A stretch of 8,005 nucleotides of DNA from Chromatiales bacterium (GCA_031285245.1 JAITWN010000019.1:1-8005); one strand, 5' to 3'. Shown: positions 1 through 7,463, numbered from the stretch's first letter. Numbers and translations are program-made. Notes: generated from the letters alone by a model not told the origin.

Positions 1-263
1 CATTCGCGGATCAATGCTCCGGTGCTGGCGAGTGCTTTGATGTCGTCGGTGTCGAGCGCTTCTAGTGCAGCAGCGATGCGCTCATCGAGATGGTTGTGGG
101 TGATGAAGTGGCGATAGGCTTCGGCGGTGATGGCAAAGCCGTTTGGAACGTTGACGCCGAGTGGGAGGAGGGCATTATAGAGTTCGCCGAGGGAAGCGTT
201 TTTGCCGCCGACCAGGGCGATGTCCTCGATGCGGATTTCGGAGAAACGCCGGATGTAACGCAT
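1..263 (-). CDS. ppsA: Phosphoenolpyruvate synthase, N-terminal 87 codons (cut by window edge)
   Basis: PEP synthase converts pyruvate, ATP and water to phosphoenolpyruvate, AMP and phosphate in the cytoplasm, the entry step of gluconeogenesis from pyruvate. Reading the reverse strand from the ATG at 263 gives a protein starting MRYIRRFSEI, then the family signature VGGKNASLGEL (about residues 18-28) and GVNVPNGFAITAEAY (about 34-48). These are the opening motifs of the ATP-grasp-like nucleotide-binding domain (PPDK_N); the VGGKNASLGE lysine belongs to the ATP site. The phosphohistidine and PEP-binding domains would lie beyond the window. The start is supported by a strong purine-rich ribosome site (GGGAGGGG, 266-273). 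The gene follows pgm by 24 bases on the same strand, so co-transcription is likely. The NVPNGFA version of the motif fits PpsA better than pyruvate phosphate dikinase, but the fragment cannot fully exclude another member of the family. Confidence 0.9.
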   Translation of the reverse strand, partial: MRYIRRFSEIRIEDIALVGGKNASLGELYNALLPLGVNVPNGFAITAEAYRHFITHNHLDERIAAALEALDTDDIKALASTGALIRE

Positions 264-287
264 ATCCCCTCCCATTGCGAGTTGTGC

Positions 288-1922
288 TTAGGTGATGACG
301 GTGGGTCCGCCGCGTCCGGTACGGGTGAGAATGCCAGAGAGATGATTGGCGGCTGCGATCAAGCCGGCGAGCGCGGTTTGCGGATCATCACCATGGCGCG
401 CGGAATCAGCGACGTACTGCTCGATGTAGATGCGCAGCGTCGCGCCTTCGGTACCGGTGCCTGATAAGCGGTAGACGATGCGTGAGCCATCGCGGAACAG
501 AATGCGCAGGCCCTGCTGCTGCGTGACTGAGCCGTCGACTGGGTCGGTGTAGCTGAAGTCATCACACTTGGCGATTTGGTGGCCACCAATGGTTTTGCCG
601 CTGAGCGTTGCCATCTTTGTGCGCAGTTCGCTGACGATATCGTGCGCGACGTTGGCGTCGATGTTTTCGTAGTCGTGGCGGGTGTAGAAATTACGGCCGT
701 AATCGCGCCAATGTGCGCGCACGATCTGCTCAACCGATTGGCGGCGCGCGGCGATCACATCGAGCCAGAAGAGTACTGCCCACAATCCATCTTTCTCGCG
801 CAAGTGGCTTGAGCCAGCGCCGAAGCTTTCTTCGCCGCAGAGCGTGATGCGGCCGCTGTCGAGCAGATTGCCGAAGTATTTCCAGCCCGTTGGGGTTTCG
901 TAGCAATCGATGCCGAGGCGCTTCGCGACGCGATCGAGCGCCTGGCTAGTTGGCATCGAGCGCGCGACGCCCGCGAGGCCGCCCCGATAGCCGGGCACCA
1001 GATGCGCGTTGGCAGCCATCACCGCGATGCTGTCGCTCGGGGAGACGAAGAAACGCTGCCCGAGAATCATCGCGCGATCACCGTCACCGTCGGAAGCCGC
1101 GCCGAAATCAGGCGCAGGCGTAGCCGCCATGATCTCGACCAACTCGCTGGCATAAGTGAGATTGGGGTCGGGATGACCACCGCCGAAATCAACGAGCGGC
1201 GTGTAATTGAGCACCGTGCCCGGCATCGCGCCGAGCCGTCGTTCCAGGATGGCGGTGGCATAGGGGCCAGTAACCGCGTGCATGGCGTCGAAACAGACGT
1301 TGAACATGCCACCACCAAGCAGATCTTGCAGGCGGTCGAAATCGAACAGCTTTTCCATCAGCGCGGCGTAATCAGCGACCGGATCGACGACGGTAATGCG
1401 CGTGTTCTCGAGCCGGACCTCGCCGTCGCGTGACAGATCAATGTCATCGCTGTCGATGATGCGGTACTGCCGTATCGTTTGCGTTTGGCGGAAGATTTCT
1501 TCGGTGACGCGCTCGGGGGCGGGGCCGCCGTTGGCGACATTGAACTTGATGCCGAAGTCTCCGTTGACGCCGCCAGGATTGTGGCTCGCCGAGAGGATGA
1601 TGCCGCCGTTTGCGCCATGAGCACGGATCAGGCAGGAGGCTGCGGGTGTCGACAGCAGTCCGCCGCGACCTACGATCAAGCGGCCGACGCCGTTTGCTGC
1701 CGCCATGCGCAGAATCACCTGAATGGCATCGCGGTTATGAAAGCGGCCATCGCCGCCAATCACCAGTGTCAGGGTGGGCAGATCATGCAGGGCATTGAAC
1801 AGAGCCTGGATGAAATTTTCCAGGTAATGCGGCTGGCGAAAGACAGACACTTTCTTGCGCAGGCCCGAGGTGCCGGGTTTCTGGTCTGCGAAGGGTTCGG
1901 TGGTGACGGTGCGTATTTTCAT
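288..1922 (-). CDS. pgm: Alpha-D-glucose phosphoglucomutase
   Basis: Interconverts glucose-1-phosphate and glucose-6-phosphate through a phosphoserine enzyme and a glucose-1,6-bisphosphate intermediate, connecting glycolysis/gluconeogenesis with glycogen, exopolysaccharide and nucleotide-sugar synthesis. All four active-site loops of the alpha-phosphohexomutase superfamily are visible: SASHNPGG at 111-118 with the phosphorylated serine at 113, the metal-binding DGDGDR at 278-283, the sugar-binding CGEESFG at 362-368, and the phosphate-binding RLSGTGTEG at 485-493. The N-terminus (QKPGTSGLRKKV, 14-25) and the 544-residue length match the eukaryote-like PGM subgroup rather than the shorter PMM/PGM or GlmM enzymes. 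I chose the ATG at 1922 because family members begin MKIRTV; an in-frame ATG at 1967 would add 15 residues with no family resemblance and has only a weak GGGATAA ribosome site, though the site before 1922 is also weak. It is the first gene of a likely pgm-ppsA unit and is divergent from htpG. Confidence 0.95.
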   Translation of the reverse strand: MKIRTVTTEPFADQKPGTSGLRKKVSVFRQPHYLENFIQALFNALHDLPTLTLVIGGDGRFHNRDAIQVILRMAAANGVGRLIVGRGGLLSTPAASCLIRAHGANGGIILSASHNPGGVNGDFGIKFNVANGGPAPERVTEEIFRQTQTIRQYRIIDSDDIDLSRDGEVRLENTRITVVDPVADYAALMEKLFDFDRLQDLLGGGMFNVCFDAMHAVTGPYATAILERRLGAMPGTVLNYTPLVDFGGGHPDPNLTYASELVEIMAATPAPDFGAASDGDGDRAMILGQRFFVSPSDSIAVMAANAHLVPGYRGGLAGVARSMPTSQALDRVAKRLGIDCYETPTGWKYFGNLLDSGRITLCGEESFGAGSSHLREKDGLWAVLFWLDVIAARRQSVEQIVRAHWRDYGRNFYTRHDYENIDANVAHDIVSELRTKMATLSGKTIGGHQIAKCDDFSYTDPVDGSVTQQQGLRILFRDGSRIVYRLSGTGTEGATLRIYIEQYVADSARHGDDPQTALAGLIAAANHLSGILTRTGRGGPTVIT

Positions 1923-1993
1923 GATGCCCGATTCAAGCACAGAAGTCGGCTGATTGCGAGTCCCCATTTATCCCAAATTATCGGAAGCGCCCC

Positions 1994-1999
1994 TATAAT
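1994..1999 (+). promoter_or_regulatory. Candidate sigma-70 -10 box for htpG
   Basis: A perfect TATAAT lies 30 bases before the htpG ATG, in the short divergent region between pgm and htpG, which would give a leader of roughly 20 bases. No good -35 hexamer sits 16-18 bases upstream (the positions read TCCCAA or similar). An additional CCCCATTTA at 1962-1970 matches the heat-shock sigma-32 -10 consensus CCCCATnT, but I could find no CTTGAA-like element at the right distance in front of it. On the opposite strand a GATAAT (complement of 1977-1982) might serve pgm, again without a clear -35. The -10 assignment is plausible; the choice of sigma factor is open. Confidence 0.5.
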
Positions 2000-2028
2000 G
2001 TGGCTTTTTTCAGATCGACGAGGATGTG

Positions 2029-3948
2029 ATGACTGTCCATGCCCATAAGGAGACGCTGAACTTTCAGGCTGAAGCCCGCCAGGTGCTAAAGCTGGTGATT
2101 CATTCGCTCTATTCGAACAAAGAGATCTTCCTGCGCGAGCTAATCTCCAATGCTTCCGATGCGTGCGACAAGCTGCGCTTTGAGGCGCTGACCGATGATG
2201 CGCTTTATGAGGGCGACTCCAGATTGCGCGTGCGCATGAAAGTCGATCGCGAGGCACGCACGCTCACTATCTCTGATAACGGCATTGGCATGAGCCGGCA
2301 GGAAGTGGCAGACAACATTGGCACCATCGCGCGCTCCGGTACACGCCGTTTCCTTGAAGCGCTGAGCGGCGATCAGGCCAAAGATGTCAAACTCATCGGC
2401 CAGTTCGGTGTTGGTTTCTATTCCGCGTTCGTGGTGGCAGATCGCGTGGCAGTGCGCACGCGGCGCGCCGGCCTTGGCTCTGAGCATGGAGTGTGCTGGG
2501 AGTCGGACGGTGAGGGCGAATATAGCCTTGAAACGATCGAGCTCGCGCAGCGCGGCAGTGAAATCGTGCTGCATCTGCGCGAAGGTGAAGATGAGTTCCT
2601 CGATGGCTGGCATCTGCGCGAAATCGTGCGCAGGTATTCCGACAGCCTGTCGCTGCCGATCGAAATGCCGGCCGAGAAAGGCAAGGACGCAGAAGGTAAG
2701 GGCGAAGGCGAGAGCGAATGGGAAACCATCAATCGCGCTTCGGCGTTGTGGACGCGTTCGCGCCGCGATATCAAGGATGATGAGTATCGCGAATTCTACA
2801 AGCATGTCGCGCATGATTTCGAAGATCCGCTTGCCTGGGTGCATAGCCAGGTCGAAGGAACGCAGTCCTACACCACGCTGTTCTATCTGCCGAAGCGCGC
2901 GCCGTTTGATCTTTGGGAGCGTGATCGTGGGCAAGGCATCAAGCTCTATGTGCGCCGCGTATTCGTGCTGGAGGACACCGAGCGTTTGATGCCGAATTAT
3001 CTGCGTTTCGTGCGCGGCATCGTCGATTCCGATGATTTGCCGCTCAACGTCTCGCGCGAGATTCTGCAACAGAATCGCCAGATCGATGTCATCCGCGGTG
3101 CTTCGGTGAAGAAAGTGCTCGGCTTGCTGCAAGATCTCGCCGATCGTGAACCGGAGAAATATCGCAGCTTCTGGAATGAATTTGGCCGTGTCCTCAAAGA
3201 AGGTCCGGTGGAGGATTACAACAATCGTGAGGCGATCGCGAAGCTGCTGCGCTTTGCGTCCACGCACGACAATGGCGCTGCCGGCGATGTTTCGCTCGAT
3301 GCTTATATCGAGCGCATGAAGCCAGCGCAGGATCGCATCTGGTATCTCACTGCGGATTCAGCCACTGCCGCAGCGGGCAGTCCGCATCTTGAAGTGTTCC
3401 GCCGCAAAGGCATCGAAGTGCTGCTGCTGTCGGATCGCGTCGATGAATGGATGCTGAGCGCGCTGCGCGAATATGCCGGCAAGCCGCTCGCTTCGGTTGC
3501 CAAAGGCGATCTCGATTTCGGCGCGCTTGATGATGAGCCGGAGAAAGATCAGGCGCAGAACGCCGCAGCCGAAGGCGAGTTGCAGGATGTCTTTGCACGC
3601 ATGAAAACGCTGCTCCAAGGCAAGATCAAAGATGTGCGCCCGAGCCGCAGGCTTACCGATTCGGCGGCGTGTCTGGTGGTCGAGAAAGATGACATGACGC
3701 TTGGCTTGCGGCGTTTGCTGGAATCAACTGGCCAGCAGGTGCCAGTGAATCTGCCGGTGCTCGAAGTCAATGCGCGTCATCCGCTCACCGCGCTGTTAAA
3801 GATGGTGGATGCCGAACGCTTCGATGATCTCGCGCATGTGCTTTACGAGCAGGCGCTGCTCAGCGAGGGCGCGCAACTGGAAGATCCGGTCGCGTTCGTG
3901 CGCAGGCTCAATACGCTGCTCGTCGAGCGTGCTGGCGCGGGTTCGTGA
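2029..3948 (+). CDS. htpG: Molecular chaperone HtpG (bacterial Hsp90)
   Basis: Cytoplasmic homodimeric ATP-driven chaperone that remodels late folding intermediates and works with DnaK. The 639 residues (E. coli HtpG has 624) show the GHKL ATPase motifs in order: ELISNASDACDKLR (37-50, containing the catalytic glutamate and the Mg-coordinating asparagine), ISDNGIGM (81-88), IGTIARSGT (97-105) and IGQFGVGFYSAF (123-134). A charged, glycine-rich linker follows (about 215-230), then the middle domain with the NVSRE loop (340-344), whose arginine contacts the ATP gamma-phosphate in Hsp90s, and the C-terminal dimerisation domain. As in other bacteria the eukaryotic MEEVD tail is absent. The ATG at 2029 is preferred over the adjacent in-frame GTG at 2026 because GAGGA (2020-2024) is only one base from the GTG. 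The stop overlaps the hemH start, implying coupled translation. Charged segments after the linker make the protein slightly long, but nothing is missing. Confidence 0.97.
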   Translation: MTVHAHKETLNFQAEARQVLKLVIHSLYSNKEIFLRELISNASDACDKLRFEALTDDALYEGDSRLRVRMKVDREARTLTISDNGIGMSRQEVADNIGTIARSGTRRFLEALSGDQAKDVKLIGQFGVGFYSAFVVADRVAVRTRRAGLGSEHGVCWESDGEGEYSLETIELAQRGSEIVLHLREGEDEFLDGWHLREIVRRYSDSLSLPIEMPAEKGKDAEGKGEGESEWETINRASALWTRSRRDIKDDEYREFYKHVAHDFEDPLAWVHSQVEGTQSYTTLFYLPKRAPFDLWERDRGQGIKLYVRRVFVLEDTERLMPNYLRFVRGIVDSDDLPLNVSREILQQNRQIDVIRGASVKKVLGLLQDLADREPEKYRSFWNEFGRVLKEGPVEDYNNREAIAKLLRFASTHDNGAAGDVSLDAYIERMKPAQDRIWYLTADSATAAAGSPHLEVFRRKGIEVLLLSDRVDEWMLSALREYAGKPLASVAKGDLDFGALDDEPEKDQAQNAAAEGELQDVFARMKTLLQGKIKDVRPSRRLTDSAACLVVEKDDMTLGLRRLLESTGQQVPVNLPVLEVNARHPLTALLKMVDAERFDDLAHVLYEQALLSEGAQLEDPVAFVRRLNTLLVERAGAGS

Positions 3949-4952
3949 GCGTTGGAACTAGTAGCGTGAATGTAGCTTCTGGTGCAGAAGTGCGGACCGG
4001 CATTCTGCTCAGCAATCTTGGCACGCCAGATGCGCCGACACCGGCAGCGGTGCGGCGCTATCTGCGCGAGTTTTTGTCTGATCGTCGCGTGGTCAATCTG
4101 CCGCCGCTGCTATGGCAGCCGATTCTGCATGGCCTCGTTCTGCCGCGACGGCCACAGCGTTCGGCGCATGCGTATCAGCAGATCTGGAGTGAAGAAGGCT
4201 CACCGCTGCTCGCGATTACGCAGCATCAGGCCGAGGCGCTGCGCGCGGGTTTTGCTGATAGACCGGATATCGTCATAGCACTTGGCATGCGCTATGGCAA
4301 TCCTTCGATCGCGCAGGCGCTTGATGAATTGCATGCTGCGCGCATTCAGCGCCTGCTGGTGCTGCCGCTTTATCCGCAGTATTCATCTGCGACGACGGCG
4401 TCCACCTTCGATGAGATCGCGCGCTGTCTGCGGCAGTGGATCGATCAGCCTGATGTGCATTTCTTCTCCGATTATCACGATCGTCCCTGGTATATCGCTG
4501 CGCTCATCGCGAGCATTCGCGAGGCTTGGCGCGAACAAGCGCCTGCACAGCGTCTGCTGTTTTCTTTCCATGGCATGCCGACGCGTACGCGTGATGCGGG
4601 CGATCCTTATTACGAGCGCTGCATGATGACCGCGCGCCTGCTGGCTTCAGCGCTCGATCTGCCGCAAGAACGCTGGCATGTTACCTTTCAGTCGCGCTTT
4701 GGCGCCGCTGAATGGTTGCAGCCTTATACCGACAAAACACTGGTTGAATGGGCGGCGGTTGGTGTGGAAAGTGTCGATGTCGTTTGCCCGGGATTCTCTG
4801 CGGACTGTCTGGAGACGTTGGAGGAAATCGCCATGACCAATCGCGATCTCTTTTTGCAGGCTGGAGGCAAACATTATCGCTATATCCCAGCGCTCAACGC
4901 GCGCGCTGATCACGTGGCGGGATTGCGCGAGATGATCAGCCAGTGTTTGTAG
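3945..4952 (+). CDS. hemH: Ferrochelatase (protoporphyrin/coproporphyrin iron chelatase)
   Basis: Inserts Fe2+ into the porphyrin ring in the last step of heme synthesis, at the inner face of the cytoplasmic membrane. The sequence shows the family start GILLSNLGTPDAP (19-31), the active-site SFHGMPTR (207-214, with the metal-binding histidine at 209), QSRFGAAEWLQPYT (249-262) and CPGFSADCLETLEE (281-294, with the catalytic glutamate at 290). The length of 335 residues is normal. In a Gram-negative organism protoporphyrin IX is the expected substrate; I infer this rather than see it. The first codon is GTG at 3945, overlapping the htpG TGA (GTGA) by 4 bases; another in-frame GTG at 3966 would shorten the protein by 7 residues and cannot be excluded, as neither has a strong ribosome site. 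In E. coli hemH also lies close to htpG, with adk between; adk is absent here. Confidence 0.96.
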   Translation: MSVGTSSVNVASGAEVRTGILLSNLGTPDAPTPAAVRRYLREFLSDRRVVNLPPLLWQPILHGLVLPRRPQRSAHAYQQIWSEEGSPLLAITQHQAEALRAGFADRPDIVIALGMRYGNPSIAQALDELHAARIQRLLVLPLYPQYSSATTASTFDEIARCLRQWIDQPDVHFFSDYHDRPWYIAALIASIREAWREQAPAQRLLFSFHGMPTRTRDAGDPYYERCMMTARLLASALDLPQERWHVTFQSRFGAAEWLQPYTDKTLVEWAAVGVESVDVVCPGFSADCLETLEEIAMTNRDLFLQAGGKHYRYIPALNARADHVAGLREMISQCL

Positions 4953-4969
4953 CGCCAGCTATTAAGGCG

Positions 4970-6010
4970 ATGAGAACGGGGCTGTGGGTTGCTGCGCTCG
5001 TTGTCCTGTTGATTGGTGCTGCGAGCGCGGCCGCGCCGAGCCGTGGTACGCAGATGGTGATCGAAGATGCCACGCAGAGCGAAAAGATCATGGACGCGCT
5101 CGAAAATGCGGTGTGGATTGCCGACGGCGCTGAGGCGGACAAACAGGTTTACGTCATCTTCAGCACCGAGTGTGCTTACTGCCAGCAGTTTTTTAACGAT
5201 ACTCGCAGCAAAGTTGCCAAAGTACAGCTACGCTGGATTGCGCATTGCTGTAACGATAGTGCGCTTGCCATCCTTGAGTCGCGCAGCGTTGATGCCATTG
5301 CCCATGCCTATGCACGCAAAGCGCAGCCAGTGAATGACAGAGCGCGTGCGGCACGCACATTGGTGGTCAATCAATGGGCAGCAAAAGCAGTGTCGGATAG
5401 CCTGATTTATCCCATGCTGATATATCGCACCGCCCAGGGCTTGGTGGTGAATTTTGGTCTGCCACCGGATCTCGATGCGATGTTTGCGGTGGTAATGAAA
5501 CAAAGCGAGCAAGCGCAGCATCAGCCCGCTAGCCTCGTCGTTCTCAATCAGCCGTTGGTGCTAACGCCCGCGGACAATATGAAGAGCTATTACAATCGCA
5601 GTGGCAAGCCGCTCGCGCTCTATGCACAGCCTGATTTCGCTGCGCAGAAAGTATCGCTCAACATCCCCGCAGATTACGGCTATCAAGTCATTGGCTTCGC
5701 CAATGATGGATGGATCGTAGTTAAAGGTCTGCTCATGCCAGATGGCAGCTATGTGCCGGCATATATTCACGCGCCGACGGACATTGCGCTGTCACGCCTG
5801 AAATTCACGGTGCGCCCAGTGCGCGGAGTGGTCGTAGCGCAGACCAGAGCGCTTGAAATCCGTTTGCATCCTGACCTCAATTCCCCTGTTGTCGATCGCC
5901 TCGAACCCGGCTCCCAAATGGACAAGACCGGCGAGGTCATTCTCGCTGGCAAGACCTGGGCGCAGGTGCAGGTCTATACCGATGGCACCAAGGGTTATAT
6001 TTTGCGGTGA
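4970..6010 (+). CDS. Exported thioredoxin-fold (DsbC/DsbG-like) protein with C-terminal SH3-like segments
   Basis: I do not recognise this as a named gene. From the ATG at 4970 it has a classic signal peptide: MRTG, a hydrophobic run to about residue 18, and a likely cut after ASA (18-20), so the mature protein should be periplasmic. Residues about 58-180 resemble a thioredoxin fold: a strand YVIFSTE, a CAYC redox motif at 68-71 placed as in DsbC/DsbG (CGYC/CPYC), a helical insertion, and LIYPMLIY (145-152), whose proline at 148 sits where the cis-proline loop is expected. A further CC pair is at 93-94. Residues about 205-270 and 285-346 look like two bacterial SH3 (SH3b) modules; the second (ALEIRLHPDLNSPVV, ending KGYILR) fits best. 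A GTG at 4943, overlapping hemH, is an alternative start but would put nine residues before the signal peptide. The AAGG ribosome site is close to the ATG. It probably shares a transcript with htpG-hemH. A disulfide isomerase/reductase or heme-related thiol role is possible; function is unproven. Confidence 0.8.
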   Translation: MRTGLWVAALVVLLIGAASAAAPSRGTQMVIEDATQSEKIMDALENAVWIADGAEADKQVYVIFSTECAYCQQFFNDTRSKVAKVQLRWIAHCCNDSALAILESRSVDAIAHAYARKAQPVNDRARAARTLVVNQWAAKAVSDSLIYPMLIYRTAQGLVVNFGLPPDLDAMFAVVMKQSEQAQHQPASLVVLNQPLVLTPADNMKSYYNRSGKPLALYAQPDFAAQKVSLNIPADYGYQVIGFANDGWIVVKGLLMPDGSYVPAYIHAPTDIALSRLKFTVRPVRGVVVAQTRALEIRLHPDLNSPVVDRLEPGSQMDKTGEVILAGKTWAQVQVYTDGTKGYILR

Positions 6011-6018
6011 TGCTTGGG

Positions 6019-6050
6019 CGCTAATATGGCAGGGTGAGGCGCCATATGCG
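6019..6050. terminator. Inverted repeat in convergent gap, possible weak bidirectional terminator
   Basis: ATATGGC (6024-6030) pairs perfectly with GCCATAT (6041-6047) across a 10-base loop, and CGC (6019-6021) with GCG (6048-6050) extends the stem past a two-base TA bulge. It starts 9 bases after the stop of the thioredoxin/SH3 gene and lies before the stop of the convergent lpxH, where terminators for both directions are expected. There is no T-run on either side, so it does not satisfy the classical intrinsic terminator rule; it may instead be a 3'-end stabilising hairpin or chance. The remaining bases of this 107-base gap hold nothing I recognise. Confidence 0.35.
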
Positions 6051-6117
6051 GGGCCTATCTTGCATTCCTAAGTTGCGACGCACTGCATCGTGATTTGAAC
6101 ACTCGGCGTAACTTCAG

Positions 6118-6852
6118 CTAGGAAGTGCCAGCCTCAAAATTCTCCATCCGCCAGCCACTCACCTCGTCGTGCATGAGTACGCAGCCGGTGTCGTGCCAGT
6201 CGCCGAGTACGATGCGTTCGGCGCGGGCGCCGTCGAGCATGAATTCGTGGATGGCTTGGCGGTGAGTGTGGCCGTGGATGAGGCGGTGGACGCCGGCGGC
6301 GCGCATGGCGGTTTCCACCGCTTGTTGGTTGACGTCCATGATTTCCATCGGCTTGCGTCGCGTGGCGCTTTCACTTTCGGCGCGATAGCCGCGCGCGATG
6401 GCTTGGCGCTGCGCGACTGGCAGTGCGAGAAACTGAGCCTGAATTTCAGGCTGACGTACGCGTGCTTTGAAAGCCTGATATTCGACGTCGTCGGTGCATA
6501 GGCTGTCACCATGCATCAGCAGTACAGGTTCGCCGGATAGCGTGATGACGGCGGGTTCGCTGAGAAGTTGGCAGCCGCTCAGCTCTTCGAAGTTGCTGCC
6601 AGCGAGGAAATCGCGATTGCCGTGGATGAAGAAGATCGCTGTGCCGGCGTCAGCGAGTGCATGTAATGTGCTCATCGCGGCGCGCTGGCTATCATCAGCG
6701 GCATCGTCTCCCAGCCAGACCTCAAAAAGATCGCCCAGGATGTAAAGACTGTCCCCCGGCCGCGGATAGCGGCGGATGAACGTCTGGAGCAGTGCGAGCA
6801 GCTCAGGACGCGCGGGGGACAGGTGCAGGTCGGAAATGAACAGCGTCGCCAT
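6118..6852 (-). CDS. lpxH: UDP-2,3-diacylglucosamine diphosphatase LpxH
   Basis: Cleaves the pyrophosphate of UDP-2,3-diacylglucosamine to give lipid X (2,3-diacylglucosamine-1-phosphate) and UMP, the fourth step of lipid A synthesis, as a peripheral membrane enzyme on the cytoplasmic side. It is a calcineurin-like metallophosphoesterase of 244 residues with the complete di-manganese ligand set at the numbering known for E. coli and Haemophilus LpxH: D8 and H10 (SDLHL), D41 (GDLFEVWLGDD), N79 (HGNRD), H114 (MHGDS), H195 and H197 (HGHTHR). The LpxH hallmark segment around RRKPMEIMDVN (165-175) separates it from the distinct LpxI and LpxG enzymes. The start ATG at 6852 has a GAGG ribosome site about 8 bases ahead. 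The gene follows the cyclophilin by 20 bases on the same strand, the same order as ppiB-lpxH in E. coli. Its presence implies an LPS-making outer membrane. Confidence 0.97.
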   Translation of the reverse strand: MATLFISDLHLSPARPELLALLQTFIRRYPRPGDSLYILGDLFEVWLGDDAADDSQRAAMSTLHALADAGTAIFFIHGNRDFLAGSNFEELSGCQLLSEPAVITLSGEPVLLMHGDSLCTDDVEYQAFKARVRQPEIQAQFLALPVAQRQAIARGYRAESESATRRKPMEIMDVNQQAVETAMRAAGVHRLIHGHTHRQAIHEFMLDGARAERIVLGDWHDTGCVLMHDEVSGWRMENFEAGTS

Positions 6853-6872
6853 CGCCGAACCTCAGCTTCGCC

Positions 6873-7463
6873 TTAGTTTGCGGCCTTGGACGCGACTCGC
6901 GTCATCTTCTCGATCGTCACCATGGTGCGTGGCACATCACGCGGGAACGGGCCGCCGTGACCAGTCGGAATGGCTTCGATGCGGTCGAGTACGTCCATGC
7001 CTTCGACGACGCGTCCGAATACGGCATAACCCCAGCCATTGGGCGTCGGTGAGTTGAAGTTGAGGAAGCCGTTGTTGACAGTGTTGAGGAAGAATTGCGC
7101 GGTGGCTGACTGTGGATCAGAGGTGCGCGCCATGGCGATGGTGCCACGATCGTTCTTGAGGCCGTTGTCGGCTTCGTTTTTGATCGGTTTCTTGGTGGAC
7201 TTTTGTTCGAAGTCGGCGGTAAAGCCGCCGCCCTGCGCCATGAAGCCTTTGATGACGCGGTGGAAGATGGTGCCGTTGTAGAAGCCGTCATCGACGTAGG
7301 CGAGGAAGTTGTCGACGGTGACCGGTGCTTTGGTGCGATCGAGTTCAAGCACGATGTCGCCTTCGCTGGTGTTGATGAGGACGCGCGGATGGGCGTCATC
7401 GGCAACGGCGACAGAGCTGGCAAGAGCGAGTAGCAGCGCAGGCGTGGCAAGCTTTGTGAACAT
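6873..7463 (-). CDS. ppiA: Exported cyclophilin-type peptidyl-prolyl cis-trans isomerase
   Basis: Catalyses cis-trans isomerisation of Xaa-Pro bonds. The first 21 residues form a signal peptide (MFTK, a leucine/alanine core, cut after AVA), so it should fold proteins in the periplasm like PpiA. The cyclophilin domain spans about 27-187: FHRVIKGFMAQGGGF (67-81) with the catalytic arginine at 69, SATAQFFLNT (119-128), and GYAVFGRVVEGMDVLD (145-160). The length of 196 residues is typical of a PpiA-type enzyme. By genome position it corresponds to E. coli ppiB (cytoplasmic), upstream of lpxH and divergent from cysS, so the symbol is a judgement: the location favours ppiB ancestry while the signal peptide favours a periplasmic, ppiA-like role. 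The start at 7463 is fixed by the signal peptide; its ribosome site is weak. It is likely the first gene of a two-gene unit with lpxH. Confidence 0.94.
   Translation of the reverse strand: MFTKLATPALLLALASSVAVADDAHPRVLINTSEGDIVLELDRTKAPVTVDNFLAYVDDGFYNGTIFHRVIKGFMAQGGGFTADFEQKSTKKPIKNEADNGLKNDRGTIAMARTSDPQSATAQFFLNTVNNGFLNFNSPTPNGWGYAVFGRVVEGMDVLDRIEAIPTGHGGPFPRDVPRTMVTIEKMTRVASKAAN

Noticed and set aside
1932..1937. CTTGAA on the minus strand, a sigma-32 -35-like hexamer
   Set aside because: It points away from htpG and lies just before the preferred pgm start with no matching -10 downstream in a useful place.
1479..2048. Plus-strand reading frame (189 codons) antisense to pgm and running into htpG
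   Set aside because: It crosses the divergent promoter region and the htpG start, and its translation resembles no protein family; a mirror of pgm codon use.
2571..2622. 12-base direct repeat (catctgcgcgaa) within htpG
   Set aside because: Both copies encode HLRE in helices of the same protein and reflect common codons, not a mobile or regulatory repeat.
2140..3267. Long minus-strand reading frame (375 codons) antisense to htpG
   Set aside because: It lies wholly inside a gene with unmistakable Hsp90 motifs, has no recognisable domain or ribosome site, and is expected from the GC-biased codon use of the sense gene.
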